Shown here piece by piece: positions 35,111-48,143 of a stretch of DNA of 64,000 nt (its first letter is position 1; each line of letters starts with the position of its first letter). Made by a program: the position numbers and the translations under genes. The DNA is taken from contig CP099840.1 of assembly GCA_030062745.1 (NCBI GenBank), forward strand, positions 11,546,437 to 11,610,436, in the 5' to 3' direction. The notes beneath the pieces were generated by a model. It did not search any database and had not been told where the DNA came from. It worked only from the letters and a program-made list of their open reading frames with translations. The stretch comes from Capitulum mitella (Eukaryota > Arthropoda > Thecostraca > Pollicipedomorpha > Pollicipedidae).

Positions 35111-38100
35111 AACACCCGCCGAAGGCCGAGCTGTACTACGGTCACCTGGCCGACCTGGGCCTGCTGCGGTCGCCCTCGGCCCGGCATGGGCGCGGCCTGA
35201 TGCCGCTGACGGACCTGAGCCGGCAGCGGTCGGCCAGCGTCGGGTCAGGCCGCCGCTCGGCCGCCGCCGCCGCCGCCGCCGTCGGCTGTGTCGGCGTGCC
35301 GCTGAAGCCCTGCGAGGAGCCGTCCGCCGCCGATCGGCGCGCCGCCACCGTCTACAAGTGGTGGCGCCGCCAGAGAGCCGTCATCGTGGTCGTGTTCGCC
35401 GCCCTCTTTGTCGCGCAGGTAACTCGCCAGCTGAGTCAGTCCTCTTCATCATGCAGGCAGTTGTTCCTCTGGAAGCCGCCCTCTTCGTGGCGGTCTATCC
35501 CAGTGTAATTCTCCGAGCAAATCGGCCCTCTTTATGCCGCAGATAATAAAGAGGTGGAATGTAACTTCTCTCACCGAATCGGTCCTCTTCATCGCTCTAA
35601 CTCTCCGCCCGAGGGTGCTCTCTGATCGGATCGGCTCTTTTCGTCGCAAAGGAGATAAATAAGCATTATTTTCATCATGCGGCCACATCGAGTCGAGCGT
35701 TCTTCCTCAGACAGCGAAATATTGTTTAAAAGATTAAAAGTGGCCTTTAAGAGCAAACAGTGCTGTAAACTGCCCGGCAAAGTGATTGATGTTAAATGTT
35801 ACTGAGTGTTACGATGCTAAAGCATTAAGTGTAGTTGAAAGCTGCGGTGTGGAAGCCGAACAGTGATCGATCGAAACTTTGCTTCAAGCTGCTCGAGATA
35901 TTTTCCTAAAGTGATAACACGAGATATTTGAGCTCTGCTCCGTCCTGGGCACAATTCGTGTCTTTTAACTGCTCGACCATTCGTAACCGACCTTCAGTCA
36001 TCGAACACCTACCTGTCATGCACATGTAGGGACGAAATTCTGAACAGGAGGTTCCGTCCGTAAACAATCACGCTGCTCTATCGCCTCAGTCAGAAAATAA
36101 TCAACGGCCATTCTGCAGACATGCGTGCTGTTCCAGGTGTACATCAGCATGAGGAAGCTGTTATACAACAGCACCATATCGACCGTGAAGTGGAAACCCT
36201 TTGATGACGGTTTTCCGCTGCCGGCAGTGACCGTGTGCTCCTACAGCAGCATCTTCTCGTGCGTATATAGCGAAGGCGTTTTATCGCGCGATCGTGGCAA
36301 AAAGCTTTTTACGCCGATTGCAGCGAGACAGTCATCGTGTATACGCGTGCCATGTCCGAGAAAAAAACATCCTAATTATTGCGCTGAATATTTTGAGATA
36401 CGGAAACACGTTCGATCACCACACCACGAATGCATGACATTCTTTATTTTGGCTCCAGGACAAATGTGCGTAAAATTATTTTACTCAAGACAAATAAGGC
36501 AAATAATCACAATAGCAATGATCTCAGATATTCAACATCATTCTCCAAACCACAAGAAGATGTCCATTAAATCGTTTGGCAAATGACAGATTAATAACAG
36601 CACAATTATATGGCTTGAAAATCACCACGAAAACCCAGTGAAATGCACTGTTTGGCCTCTCAAGTCTTTTTATTTACTTTACGCAGTGTTGTAGAGACTC
36701 TTTTGGTATACAAAGAATGCAAGGAAAAATATGACAATTTAATTGCTTCAGCAAATAACAAACTTCGTGGCGTTTTAATTTCAAGGGTTCTTGTGTATTT
36801 TGCGTGACCTGGCCGATGCACACCACGCTTTCGCTGCAGGTGTGTGGCTGGATCAAGAGAACCTCGTTGTCTTCTGCCCACTGTTATGCATACATATCTA
36901 CGCATATGCTCATGATATTTTTCATCCTCTCCACTCTGTAACAGTTCGGGATAAGTCGGAGAAAACTACAATGTTCTGCACCAACAGGAACCTTACGCTG
37001 GACGACTTCGTTAAAGAATGTCAGGTGATAGACGACCCCTGTCACAAGGCGATGGGCAAATATCTAGAGGTGACCACCGTCTTTTTGTCGGAAAGGCGCT
37101 GCTTCACGTTCAAAACCAGTAAGTTGAATTCAGTAGATGAAAATACATTTTCACATGCATCTGTGTGTTGATGTGTCTCAGAGTCTTTAAACTTCCTCCC
37201 CATTTAGCTTTCGTGCTTACGCTATTCTGATGATGAGCGGTGATAACAACGCCAGTTACATCGACCAGACTACTTCGGTGGAGGGCACTGTGCTAGTTTC
37301 AGGCAGACTCCATTGGTAGCAAGTCCGTCTCCCATCCCGAATAATTGTGTTGCAGGCAAAAATGCACCTCTCAACGAGAAGAAAAACGGAATAGAAATGA
37401 AGGTGGCATTTCAGCCAAAGGACCTGAAAAAGGATAAGATTGAGATATATCTCCATGGAAAAAGTCAGGTGAAACAACGGCGAATCGTTACGCAAAACTT
37501 TTATTTTTTTGTGGTTTAAACCGCTCACTTTGTGCTAAATTCAGGCCTGGCATATTGCCCTTTGATTCACATAGCACACTGTGAAGTGCATGGACGAAAG
37601 CTGACGTACAAATTGTTTAAACGCAATGGCGGGATTTTATGGAGTTTATTTTGATGGTATTGTAACATGATAAAATTCATTTCTGGGCCGAGATGTTTTT
37701 GGATAACCACAAACATGGCTTCTCAAGCACGAGAGACACAGAGTTCAATGTTAGCTAGACGTAGAACTCCTATGCTTCCATTCCCGTTCCGTCTAACAGC
37801 CCCCGCCCACCGGGTGACGTGGCAGGCCTACAACCCCTTCTACGTGCTGGGTCTGGAACGCAACATCGAGCTGCCGCTCGGCAAGGTGATCAAGGTAGAG
37901 CTGATGGTGGAGATGTCCAAGTACCTGAACGGCTACGGACACAGTTGCCAGGACGACCCGGACTATTCGTACGTGGACTGCGTCCGGTTCTGCTTCGAGC
38001 AGCGTCTGATCGAAACGGGACCGCAGTGCAGGTGGGCCTCGTCTTCGCGCGGCAGAACTAATGGGGTCTTGGGCAGAAATAGCAACGGACGCGACGTAAT

Positions 38101-39656
38101 TCTTGAAGGTTTCATACAGACTCTGCACGTGGATACGACCTTTCAGTCCTGTGAATCAGGTCTCTCTGGCCCATTATCATCGTTCTCAGATCGTTAGATA
38201 CATTGCACGTAAGCACGTGCCACATCAATGTGCGTGTGTTCTTTCCTTGTTCGATAGACACTCAGTTATCGACAAGCATAAGTAATCCTGGCCGTGGAAT
38301 GGCCTCGTTCCAGGCTGGAGTGGATGATTCCTCGGGACTCAGCGCCTCTGTGCACGGATGAGGAAAAAGCGAGGAACCTGAGCCAGATGGCTAGCGACAA
38401 GGTAAAAAACCCAGCCATGTGATACGCACAGTCAAATGTGTGGGTTTCTCTCACTGTCTTGTGTAAGGTTTTACGCGGTGTAAATATGTCGTTGCTGCGT
38501 AAGTTCAAAACCGACATATGTGCAAAATGACAGAAAAAGAAGAGCGAATCAAAATCGGAAATTTCGTTCGTTTTCGAGACGTCCTCAAGGTAAAGACAGT
38601 TGCGATTTCTGTGTTTTGGATCTAAACAAGGTGACTTCGTACCGTTTATCAGTTGTGGGCGACCACCTAAATGAAAACACCTGGCGTTGTCAGCAACATT
38701 AAGAGCAGAGCACAGCGTAAGCAAACCCTCCGCAAGCACATCGTTTCCTGGTCCATCTAACATATCCCAGACCAAGGCCACGATGTCTCCACTGCTGCGT
38801 GTGGTTCCTTCCGCAGGAGAACACTATCTCGCGAGACTTCCCGGAGTGCGAGCAGACATGCAAACAGGCATGCCAGGTGTACAACTATCGGGGCGTGGAG
38901 TACTCCTCCCTCATCAACCAGGACCTGGTCAAGAAGCAGCAGGCCGAGTTCAAGTTTAAGTTCAGGGACACCTGTTACACGGCCATTGAAGAGGTGGTGA
39001 ACTATGATTTTTGGAGGTGAGCGCTAAGAAATGATGCAATGGACAGCAAGTCCGCAGTGTCAGCATCTCAGATAAATTACATGCTCCGTGAGGTATCGAT
39101 AGCAATAATCCGTCAATTCCGTGTTTTGGTTTGCGTTTTAAAAAGATATCAATAAACGCAGAGCCCAAGATGAAAATCGGCGAGCCAGCGTTCTTTAATC
39201 AGCGCACTTTAGCCAGCGCACTTTAATCATAATGTAAATACAATGGGGTTTTTTGGAGAAAAAAAAAATTATGAGTTTGGCTCAAGTCTCACTGCACCAA
39301 CGGGCACCGCGACGACTGTAACGTTATTATTCCTGCCTAGAGCGACTGCACGCATGGTTCAATAGCTTTTCTCGCAGTCTAAGACCAGCGAAGGCCGCCA
39401 AATGCGTCGCGCGGCGCGGTCTCACGCTGGCCGTGTGGTCGCCGCCTCCATACAGCACGACGCCCGCCGGACGTTCAGCCGCCGAATTTTCCGCAGCATG
39501 ATCGGCGAGGTGGGCGGTACTCTCGGCTTCCTGCTGGGTCTCTCGCTCCTCTCCATCCTGGACCTGATCGCCGACACCGTCAAGTCGCTCAACTCGTGGA
39601 GGATCCGCCGTAAAAGGCGGGCCGCTGGGCGCATGATCATCCGCGCCAAGTACTGA
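35107..39656 (+). CDS. DEG/ENaC (pickpocket/ASIC-like) sodium channel subunit, eight exons
   Basis: Exons 35107-35418, 36137-36262, about 36956-37118, 37356-37463, 37800-38031, 38314-38401, 38817-39016, 39389-39656; about 498 aa. Trimeric amiloride-type cation channel subunit of the plasma membrane. TM1 (RAVIVVVFAALFVAQVYI) ends exon 1. It is followed by LPAVTVCS, the family's post-TM1 FPAVTVC motif with Leu for Phe. The Cys-rich extracellular region includes CRLEWMIPRDSAPLC and ECEQTCKQACQVYNY. TM2 is GEVGGTLGFLLGLSLLSILD, with GLS at about 460-462 as the G-x-S selectivity filter, then a short basic tail. Borders of exons 3, 4 and 8 are ambiguous (exon 3 could start at 36945 and exon 4 end at 37468, but the phases fit the choices given). 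A small missed exon between 36263 and 36955 is possible. Ligand or subfamily cannot be assigned. Confidence 0.85.
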
Positions 39657-42453
39657 CGGCCGCAGCCCGGCTGCGTCCCGTCATCACTGGATCGGGCCGT
39701 CCCGCTGCCAACGGCAGCCACAGTCGGCCGATTTTCAGCTGCGAAACTCGCACCTGGAGGCCCATCCAGACTTGTGCTCGATTCTGTTGGAATCAGAATC
39801 AACTCCGGAATCGATTTCATTCCGGTCTGAATCAGAATCGGAATCGTTTCCACTGATACGTGTCATAGTCGGAGTCGGGATTGTATCACACAGTTGTCCA
39901 CGGAATCAGGGTTGGGATTGATTCCAACGGTAAGGTCTAACTCCAAAACTGCAGTCTACTGAGCCTGGAAACGACCATGAAAATCAACTTAATTAGGCCC
40001 CATTTTATGTCCTGTGACATTTTCACTTTTTTCTCATCTTTCTGCTTATTGCTGATGGCGTCATAGGAAATCATATCCATATACTTCCTGCACGTGAAAT
40101 ATTCCTATACATTTTTGCAGAAATATACTGTTTACATCTAGATCGACATTTTAGTTCTCGATAAAATAAGTTATCATTGCATTTTGTAGCATATTTTCTG
40201 TGCATGCTCATAACGTTTTTGAAAATAATCGCAGTGGAATTGATTTTCGGAATTTACACAGTTCATTTTGAATCATAATCGGAGCAGATTCAGTTCTGGA
40301 ACACCCGTGTCGATTCAGAATCAGAATCGATTTGGCAAGCCACAGTCGGACTCGGAATCGATTTCTCCGAAGTGGAATTAAGCACAAGTCTGGGTCCACC
40401 GAACTCCTGGAGTTTCGCAGCGCTCCGTCAGTGGGTGTCTGACGTGTTGGTGACCGGGCGGAGTACTGCTCTCGTTCTCGCTGTTAACAGGCCTCGCTCG
40501 CTGCGCCCTCTCGCCGGGAGGAACAGGTGGCGCCACTGCATTCACCTTCAACTATGGGGTGGGGCCTACACTAGCGAACCTCGCTGGTGGCACCCTCTTA
40601 TTCACGGATATCGATGAAGTCACCGCACTCAGCCATGTACTTATTTTGTTTCACGGTGTTTCATAGTTTGTCTGCTTTGTTCTGTGTCACAATGTGATAT
40701 TCTTCGATGGAACAGCGTAAAAAGAGCAATTGTATGATATCGAGGCATGCAAAAAACCCAATAAACTGATAAAACAAAACCTTACACATCACAGCACAGC
40801 AGTTGTAGAGTTCAAGTGTACACTTTGATTCGAGAAACTACCAGCTACAGTCGCGTTCTCTGAATGCTGCTGCGGTGATTACGACCAATTCAAGGCTTAT
40901 GTCCATCACGGAACGCATAGCAAAATAACTAGCATCAAGTCATGACGAAAGCGCGCTCCTCTGCTCAGGCACCTAGCCAGGATTTTCCTCCTTTGTCATA
41001 TGCCACTGGCATTTTGTCATATGCCACTGGAATATGAAAAAATGTGTAAAAAGCGGCAATTAAATGTCACTTACCTCATATTTAAAGGACAGAAAAACAT
41101 ATGTTTGCTTTTGCAACATTCATATGATCCCTATTCCGTATTCGCGCGAAATCGCCATATATCTAGTGAAGACCGCCAGGCTCGGAGGGGGGCCATGGCC
41201 CCCTTGGCTGATGCCCTGCTTTTGCTCAGGGGTCACTCATCTCGAACCATTACATCCCACGCAATATCATATTACTAAATAAATTATTCCCACGCCAGTT
41301 GCTTGGCAAACTGTACCCTTCTTCGTTAACATTTCACTGTTTCCGCCGCCGCCCTTGGCTGCCGGGAAAAGATGCTCCTTGGTCCCAGTCTTCGTTAAAA
41401 GTTTCTTCTACAGCTAAGTTCATGAAAGGGGAGCATCCCTGTACTACGCCAACGCCAATGCTCCTTTGCTATTTAAACTGTCTATGTGCAAAAAAAAGGT
41501 AGCATACATTCACGAAGAGCAGCAGACGCAAGGAACTATGGTTTTTCAATCTTTAGGCGTTTTACTAGCATGGTTATTTCTCAAGTGCTATTATCGATAA
41601 GAGTCATAAAGGCCATTACTCTAACGAAGAGGGAGTCGATGCGTACACTATTGGTACAGAACAGATGGCAGTATATCAGTGTTTCTTACCCGCCATCGAA
41701 GTGGTTTTTACATTTATATTTATGCACTATGCATAAAACTGAACTATGCAACCAGCACTTGTTGCGTGTGTTTCCTGGGTTAGCTTCCGGCCGATAACCA
41801 AGCCGATAACCAGTCACGTTCGTCACCGAACTGTATTCATGAACGGGAACACTGGCGAGACGCCAGACGATGATACACAACACAAAACGACTAACCCGGA
41901 GCCCAGGCGCCTGCGGGGGCGGCGCTGGCGACGTGAAAAACGCGATGAGCGATGAATAATCCCGAGACTCCGCGAGAACCGTCAGTAACGAGCCCCCAGC
42001 TCAAATCAAATGGACTTCTTCCGCGGCCAGCCACGGCACGGCCGGCAATGAGACACGCAAGACGCACACGCACTTGCTCGGCTTCTCTCAGGGCACAGAC
42101 TTCAGTTGATCGGGGCGCTGTCCATCGTGCGTCGATCGGACGTCCACTGCCCTGCTTTGCTCTGGCTACTCTGCTGCTCTGGTCTGAGGCGCTCCAACCT
42201 GGGGCGAAACTCCATCGCGACCAGCCGCGACTCTTCAGATCAGCTCAGGATCAAAGACATTTAAAAGACTCTGAGGAGCCGCACTAACAACACTCGGTCC
42301 AGAGAACGCACGAACGCGCCGACAGTCACCGGCGTCTCTTCGGAGCCTGTTGACCGGTGCTGCGTGCACGACTCGGACAGACTACGAACTCTGCCGCGGC
42401 ACACCGCTCTGTCCGTCCGCTACTTCGTCTGTCCGGCACCGAGGCCGAGGATC
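39657..42453. other. Spacer between convergent channel and zinc-finger genes
   Basis: Holds both 3' UTRs, a GAATC-rich repeat (39770-40380), a 20-bp direct duplication TTTGTCATATGCCACTGG near 40995-41030, and GC-rich sequence from 41900. No gene supported. Confidence 0.5.
39770..40380. repeat. GAATC-rich degenerate repeat, copy 2
   Basis: Dense GAATCAGAATC, GGAATCGATTTC and GGAGTCGGGATTG words at both ends of a roughly 600-bp unit with AT-rich middle. Resembles 14940-15400. Confidence 0.55.
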
Positions 42454-45400
42454 TTACTGCTCCGACAGCGGCGGCTGCCCGCCGTACGACGCAGACTGCT
42501 GTTGGCCGTACGAATCACACTGGTACTGACCGTACGACTCTGAATGTTGCTGGCCGTACGAATTCGAATGTTGCTGGCCGAAGGGCGCGGCCTGCTGCTG
42601 GCTCAGAGGGGCGGCGGGGTGCGGGGGCGGCGGTCGGCCGTACGGCAGCGCGCTGCGCGCCTGTCCGCGGCCGCGGAACACGGGTCCACCGGGGCCGGCC
42701 GGCGGCGCCGAGCGGCCCCGGCCCGGGCCGCCGCGGCCGGCCCAGGCCGCCGCCGCGCCGCCCGGCGAGCCCAGCGGACCGCCGCGCGGGCCGAACTGGC
42801 CGCCGCGCGGGCTGAACTGACCGCCGCGCGGGCCGAACTGGCCGCCGCGCGGTCCGAACTGGCCGCGGCCGCGGGCGAACCCCTGCCCGAAGCCGCGACT
42901 GCGTCCGACTGTCACTCCCGCCACACGGTCGGCGTGCTTCTTGGAGTTCATGTGCTGCAACGATGAACATCGAACACGGTAACAAGAGTGACGCGTAAAT
43001 GGCGTGGCGGCCGGCGCACGTTGCATTTAACACGTTATTTACCACATATGTATGCTGGTGGCCTGAAACAGCAGGTACTCCGGCTGCGGTCCTCCACACA
43101 GTGCACAGCTTTACATCGTGGTAAAAACCTACGGATAGCTAATCTGAAGACGTCTAATCGTCGCACGTCGGTTAGTTCAAAGATGCCACTACACACCTGC
43201 AGTCATCTCACAGAAACTGTTGTCAAACGAAAAAGATAGGGCTAAGAAACCACCCTGAAACCAGCTACCGAAAAGCATCCGGAAAGCGTGGCACATTCAA
43301 GCTATATTAAATTAAAACCAACTGCATGCAAACTCTTACGCAAAGAAGCACGGAAACGGACACTGCCGTTCAGGACAAACGTTACGAAAATTATTCGTCG
43401 TATCACGCGTTGTTCAAAAACAATGCTTTACAAATTACTTGAAAACGAGTTATTTGCATGAGTACGTATGCATAAACAAACCATCAGAATGTATACCAGG
43501 GAGCGATTTCTATGTACGGCTACTCATCAGTCTCGATACGCCGCCCTGCGGAGACTCACCTGGTCTCGCTGGACGGGCGAGTTGAGGGTCACTTGACACG
43601 TCTGGCACTGATAAATGGTCGCCTTGCCCTCGGCGGTTTTTTGTGGCGCCGACGGCACCGACGGCGCGGAGCCTGTCGAGTCGCCTGAAAACCAGGGCAT
43701 CGTACGTAATCGTATCGTAACGGCTTGTCAGGAACGCAGCGAACCCAAACCTATGGGTGTGGAAAAGAGAGCGAACCGTCTTGTCCTATCACTGGGCGCC
43801 ATACTGCCACAACATACGGCACACTGTACAGTAAACTGATGGCCCCCCTCACTGCGGCAGCACACCATCGCAGCCCAGGAAGTCAGCAAACTGCGACACA
43901 AACAGTGCCGTTCTCCCGATAGGCTAATTCTTCCGTCGCTGCCGTATCAACCAGCTCGCCGACGGAGGAGCTGGGGGGGGGGGAGAGCGGGGGCGGGAGA
44001 GGCAAGACATCCCTGGGTGGACGGCTGACTGCCAGCAGCGGCTCACCGTTGGCGGCGGCCGGCGGCGGCGGCGCCGCCGTGGCCGGCGTAAACGCTGACG
44101 CAGGCGCCGCCACTATCGCTCCTTTGCCCTGTTTGGTGCGCTCCTTCGACTTGTGTTTGCTCCCTGAAAACAAACACCAAGCGGGTTATAGTGGATTACA
44201 ATGTATTTATGTTGACCGCACGAAAAATAAATGTCGCTCATGGTATTGGCAACAAAACATCATAACGCTGGATGATTTCAACCCCGGATACGGCCTATGG
44301 ATGGATTACAGCAAGCCATATCACACGATACCGCTTTCGAAAGGGCAAGTCACAGTCTTCAGTCGGAACGAGTAGTGCCTAACTGTTTTCGACAAGCAAG
44401 ACAAAATCGGGTGCCTGATGCATTCAAAAATAGCCACAGGAGCTAACTGAAAAGAAACGGAAGAAATAATGCACAAAAGAACGGAGTTCCATTTTGCGTT
44501 ATTTTCCAAAGCATTTTGCTGGGTTTCTTACCAAACGCAACATTAAGCAATCTCCCATTGGTTTTAACCCGTCCCCGACTGGGGGGGGCAGTTGACTGCC
44601 CCCCCCCTGAGGTTTTTCTGGGATTGCAAGAGAACCAACAAACACAGAGTCACGAAACTTTGTGTACCTTTTGCTCCATCAATTTCACATCTTGTGTCAA
44701 AATTTTGACCTCAGGTCAGGTCCGGTGCCTGACCTAAGTCAGGTCAAACGGACCTACGTCCAAAAAAGTGTAGCGCCCTCTAACTTTTTCGCAAAACAAG
44801 ATATCTCAATAAAACTTTCAGGGATTAGTGATCGTGATAGATGCAACAAATCTGCTATCTCAGATTTTTTTGGAATTTTCCGGGTCATTGACCTAAGGTC
44901 AAACCTATATTTAAGACATGTCGCCGTTTTTTCGGAAACTGGCGGAATATTTCATAACACTTTTAGTGTGGAGTGAAGCAGACATCTAGTTACCGTCATT
45001 GGGCAAAGTATCAATGACTTCCAGCTACTGACCTGGGTCAGGTCACGAATAACTGTAGTAAGCCAAAATGTACCACCGTCAAAATCGACGATGAATTACT
45101 CAGAATGGGTAGAAAATGGCAGAACTAGCTTGCACAGACGTAAGTAATACCAGGAACCTCAAAAACTTTGAAAAAGTAGCATATTTTGGAAATACACAGG
45201 CTCCCGCGAATAAAGCTCCGTCAATTTTGTAAATTGGTAACTAATCAGTTTTTCCAAAATTTAAGCATGAGAAACCATCACAACAATCACAAAGATCAAT
45301 AAAATATACATAGATCGTCTTTTTTCGCGAAAATACAGGAACGCTAAAATTAGTCCCGTCAATCTGGTACCGCATACGGCAGCGGCGCACACCGACAGCT

Positions 45401-48143
45401 GGCGGGAGAATTGTCGTGACTTTAACTCAACGTTTCGGCGTATATATTGAACAAATCTGGGGAAATTAGACGTGTATCGGCATCCGCGGACCTTTACTTG
45501 TGCGCTGGTGCCTTTACCTATGCGTTATTAGTCACAGCCCTTGAGATTCAGGCCGTTTCTCGGTCTCATGCAGTTGGCTATGAAAAAACATATAGGGCGT
45601 AAATTGGCTTACATCTTATCTGAAACTAAAAATGAGACCAGTTTCGAGCTCTACTCGCCACAAGCTTTCCAACAGTGTGCTCATTTTTGTCGTGCGACCA
45701 ACCGTTCGTGAGTTACAGGGGGGCAGCCAACTGCCCCCCCCCCCCAGTCAGCGATGTTCGAAACGGACCGACGGTCGTGCGCGGGTTAATACATGACGAA
45801 AACTCGAATTGTAGGATTAGACAGCAAATGTCAATACTGCAACCCAGCCCACCATTCAGATGTGTTGACAGCTGTTGGGAGGAGTTCACAATGATGTCAC
45901 ATGTCGTGCAGCGAAACATTTTGCTGTGGCCAGGTGCTTTCGCTATTTCTTGCCCCTGTTCTTTGAGATCTTGTAAAACCTGCTGTGATTTTACCTGAAA
46001 CACATTTCCAGTTACTACGAGACATGAGCAATGTTACCTAAATGTCAATCAAACAGCAGATCCGCATCCTGCCATCCGAAGCCATCCATTTGTGGTGTAT
46101 TTACCTTTGTGCAAGTGACCATTACGGTGACAACTGAGAACACCAAGGCCGAGGGAGACGACAACAAGGTTCACTGTTGCAATAACGTTTTTTGTTTTAG
46201 AACACGAGCTTTATCGATACCAACACCCACGTGTGCGCAACATGACGTCGCCACTCCAGCTTTAATCTAACGTGGACAAGCCTTTGCTGGATACACACCA
46301 CACAGCGTAAACAAGCAGTTTGTGAACTACTAAGTTTCTGGAACATACCACTCGTGCGTGCTTCGAGCCCTTCATATGGGCTTCGATTGCCCCCTCTCCG
46401 CTGAAGCTCATGTTGCAGACATCGCAGTAGGGACGAGCCTAGTGGTCAAGCAAAGTCAATCAGTGAGGATAAAAAAACGGCTTCCGACCAGATTCGCTGC
46501 TCAACACAAAGTAAATCAAGAAACAACCAACTGGACGCAAACACGGCACACTCTCCGCATCTAGAGCCAGTGGAATTAGACAGAGAAAAGCCAGAACTTC
46601 GGAAAAGCCACAGAGGAAATCAAACGTATTGTCAGCTGCGGAAATTCGGAGTCTGCAACATGCTATGTGGTGGACATCACGGTTGCAGTTTTCTATCTCT
46701 GTGTGGGTACTAAATCATAGAATAAATAAATAGATAAATCCAGTACACGCTAGTTACGAGGTATGTGTCGTGTTATTAATGTTTTTCTGGCTGCTGTCCT
46801 CGACAGGCGGGTTAACTGTTACACCAGTTTTCAGCCAGTGGGATCTCCAGAGTCGTCAGGTGATGAAATCAATGGTGCTGAGGAGGACCTGTTTCGGCGG
46901 GTAATGGGCATATGCGTCACAGATTGACAAACAGCGGAGAGATACCGAAACCCACAGTCTTCCGATCCGGAGCCCGATACTGCAACACTGAGTTAACACT
47001 GCAACACTACACGACAACCTACTGGTAACCCATGGGATAACATATGAGACGTTTCAACTTCCTACTGTTTGTCTCCCCTGAGTTAAATTTCAAGATGGTG
47101 ATGCTGAGTGCAGAGACGCCAGCTAGATTGGAGAGGCGTGTACGTTTCGCTTGCTGCTGGGTTCTTCAGTAGCCAGCGCCCTGTGAACGCCTTCCCTGAT
47201 TTTCTGTAGCTTCCAAAGAATATCCGGGTCAATTATCCTTACCCGAAGAGCCAGAGAGAAACAGCCAAAACGCAAATGAGCTACCGTGCCCCTACCATGC
47301 AGCAGAGGCCTATTAGGAAAACCTGACAGAAGTGCGTGCAGTATGCCAGAACCGCCTTCGAAAGCAATACAATTCTAAGCAGGTCGCCAAACAAAGTCCC
47401 ATCACCGACCTCAATGCATCAAACCAAGAACTGCTTCTACGACATCCCTTTCAGTTGTGGTAGCTCCTCCAAGGAAAAGGTCGGCCGCACTCTGTCGATA
47501 CGAACAAAAGACTATACAAAAAGCTAACGTCCGAGATGAAACCAACGGGTTCGTAGAGGCAGGGCACGTGTGGTCAGATGCAGATCATAGACCAACATGG
47601 GACAAGGTATGGAAAATTGACACCAAACCTCACTGGAAGCTACCAAAAACCGCAGAAGTCGTCTGCAGAACGCTGGCCACCAAATAACCTTTATCAAGCC
47701 GAGTGTACACGTCACTTCAATATAGCTGGCATTCCTGCACTCAAAATGACATCTGGAACATCCAACTCAGGAGAAACCAGATGAACAAAAATTGATCAAA
47801 CAAGATGGCATGCCAACATGCCATATGCTGTCGCCCTTAATAGCTCAGTGGTAGAAAGTCGGGCTCCTGATCGCAACGTTATGGGTTCAAATCTCGACTC
47901 CGAATAATGGCTACCTGTTCATCGTAAAACCGTTCACACAGCTTCACTTCATGAAACAATGAAATCATGTCCTGATAGGCATAAGTATCAAGTTCCAAAA
48001 TATTTCTGCTGGAGCAAATAAAATACCTTCGGCTTCTTTGCAGGCCACTGATTCGCCGTGTTGTTCCCCGCTGGTTGAATCCCTTGTGGTGGAAGTGGTT
48101 GTGGTACGTTCATTTCGACATCAACCAGCGGTGCAGTATCCAT
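42454..48143 (-). CDS. ZNF385/ZNF346-like zinc-finger protein with RGG and SYGQ tail, six exons
   Basis: Exons in transcript order 48143-48027, 46438-46349, 45994-45853, 44163-44047, 43684-43560, 42954-42454. All borders are GT-AG with matching phases; 363 aa. Three U1/matrin-type C2H2 fingers, each C-x2-C-x12-H-x5-H: Cys44/47-His60/66, Cys98/101-His114/120, Cys182/185-His198/204. Two fingers carry the GSKH signature at the last His. This type binds double-stranded or structured RNA, as in ZNF346 (JAZ) and ZNF385. The linker after finger 2 is Ala/Pro-rich. The C-terminal 150 residues hold repeated RGGQFGPRGG units, then a Gly/Pro/Ala-rich stretch and SYGQQ-type repeats, a tail resembling FUS-family low-complexity domains and not known to me in vertebrate ZNF385. 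The intron-2 repeat element at 44572-45746 does not touch exons. The start exon MDTAPLVDVEMN is chosen as the first in-frame ATG after an acceptor. Confidence 0.85.
44572..45746. mobile_element. Dispersed noncoding element with palindromic G/C ends, copy 2
   Basis: The left end is the palindrome GGGGGGGCAGTTGACTGCCC. The body to 45360 is nearly identical to 25362-26110. The right end GGGGGGCAGCCAACTGCCCC is at about 45718-45738. Between 45361 and 45717 lies sequence absent from the other copy, so one copy has an insertion or the other a deletion. Lies inside the zinc-finger gene's intron. Confidence 0.8.
47833..47912 (+). repeat. tRNA-like SINE head or tRNA pseudogene
   Basis: A-box TAGCTCAGTGG (47841-47851) and B-box GGTTCAAATCT (47884-47894) with tRNA spacing. 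The anticodon and acceptor stems pair poorly. Lies in intron 1 of the zinc-finger gene, antisense to it. Confidence 0.55.

Noticed and set aside
42357..42966. Plus-strand frames opposite the zinc-finger gene's last exon
   Set aside because: Antisense shadows of the RGG/SYGQ repeats; the minus-strand reading fits splice phases and family motifs.
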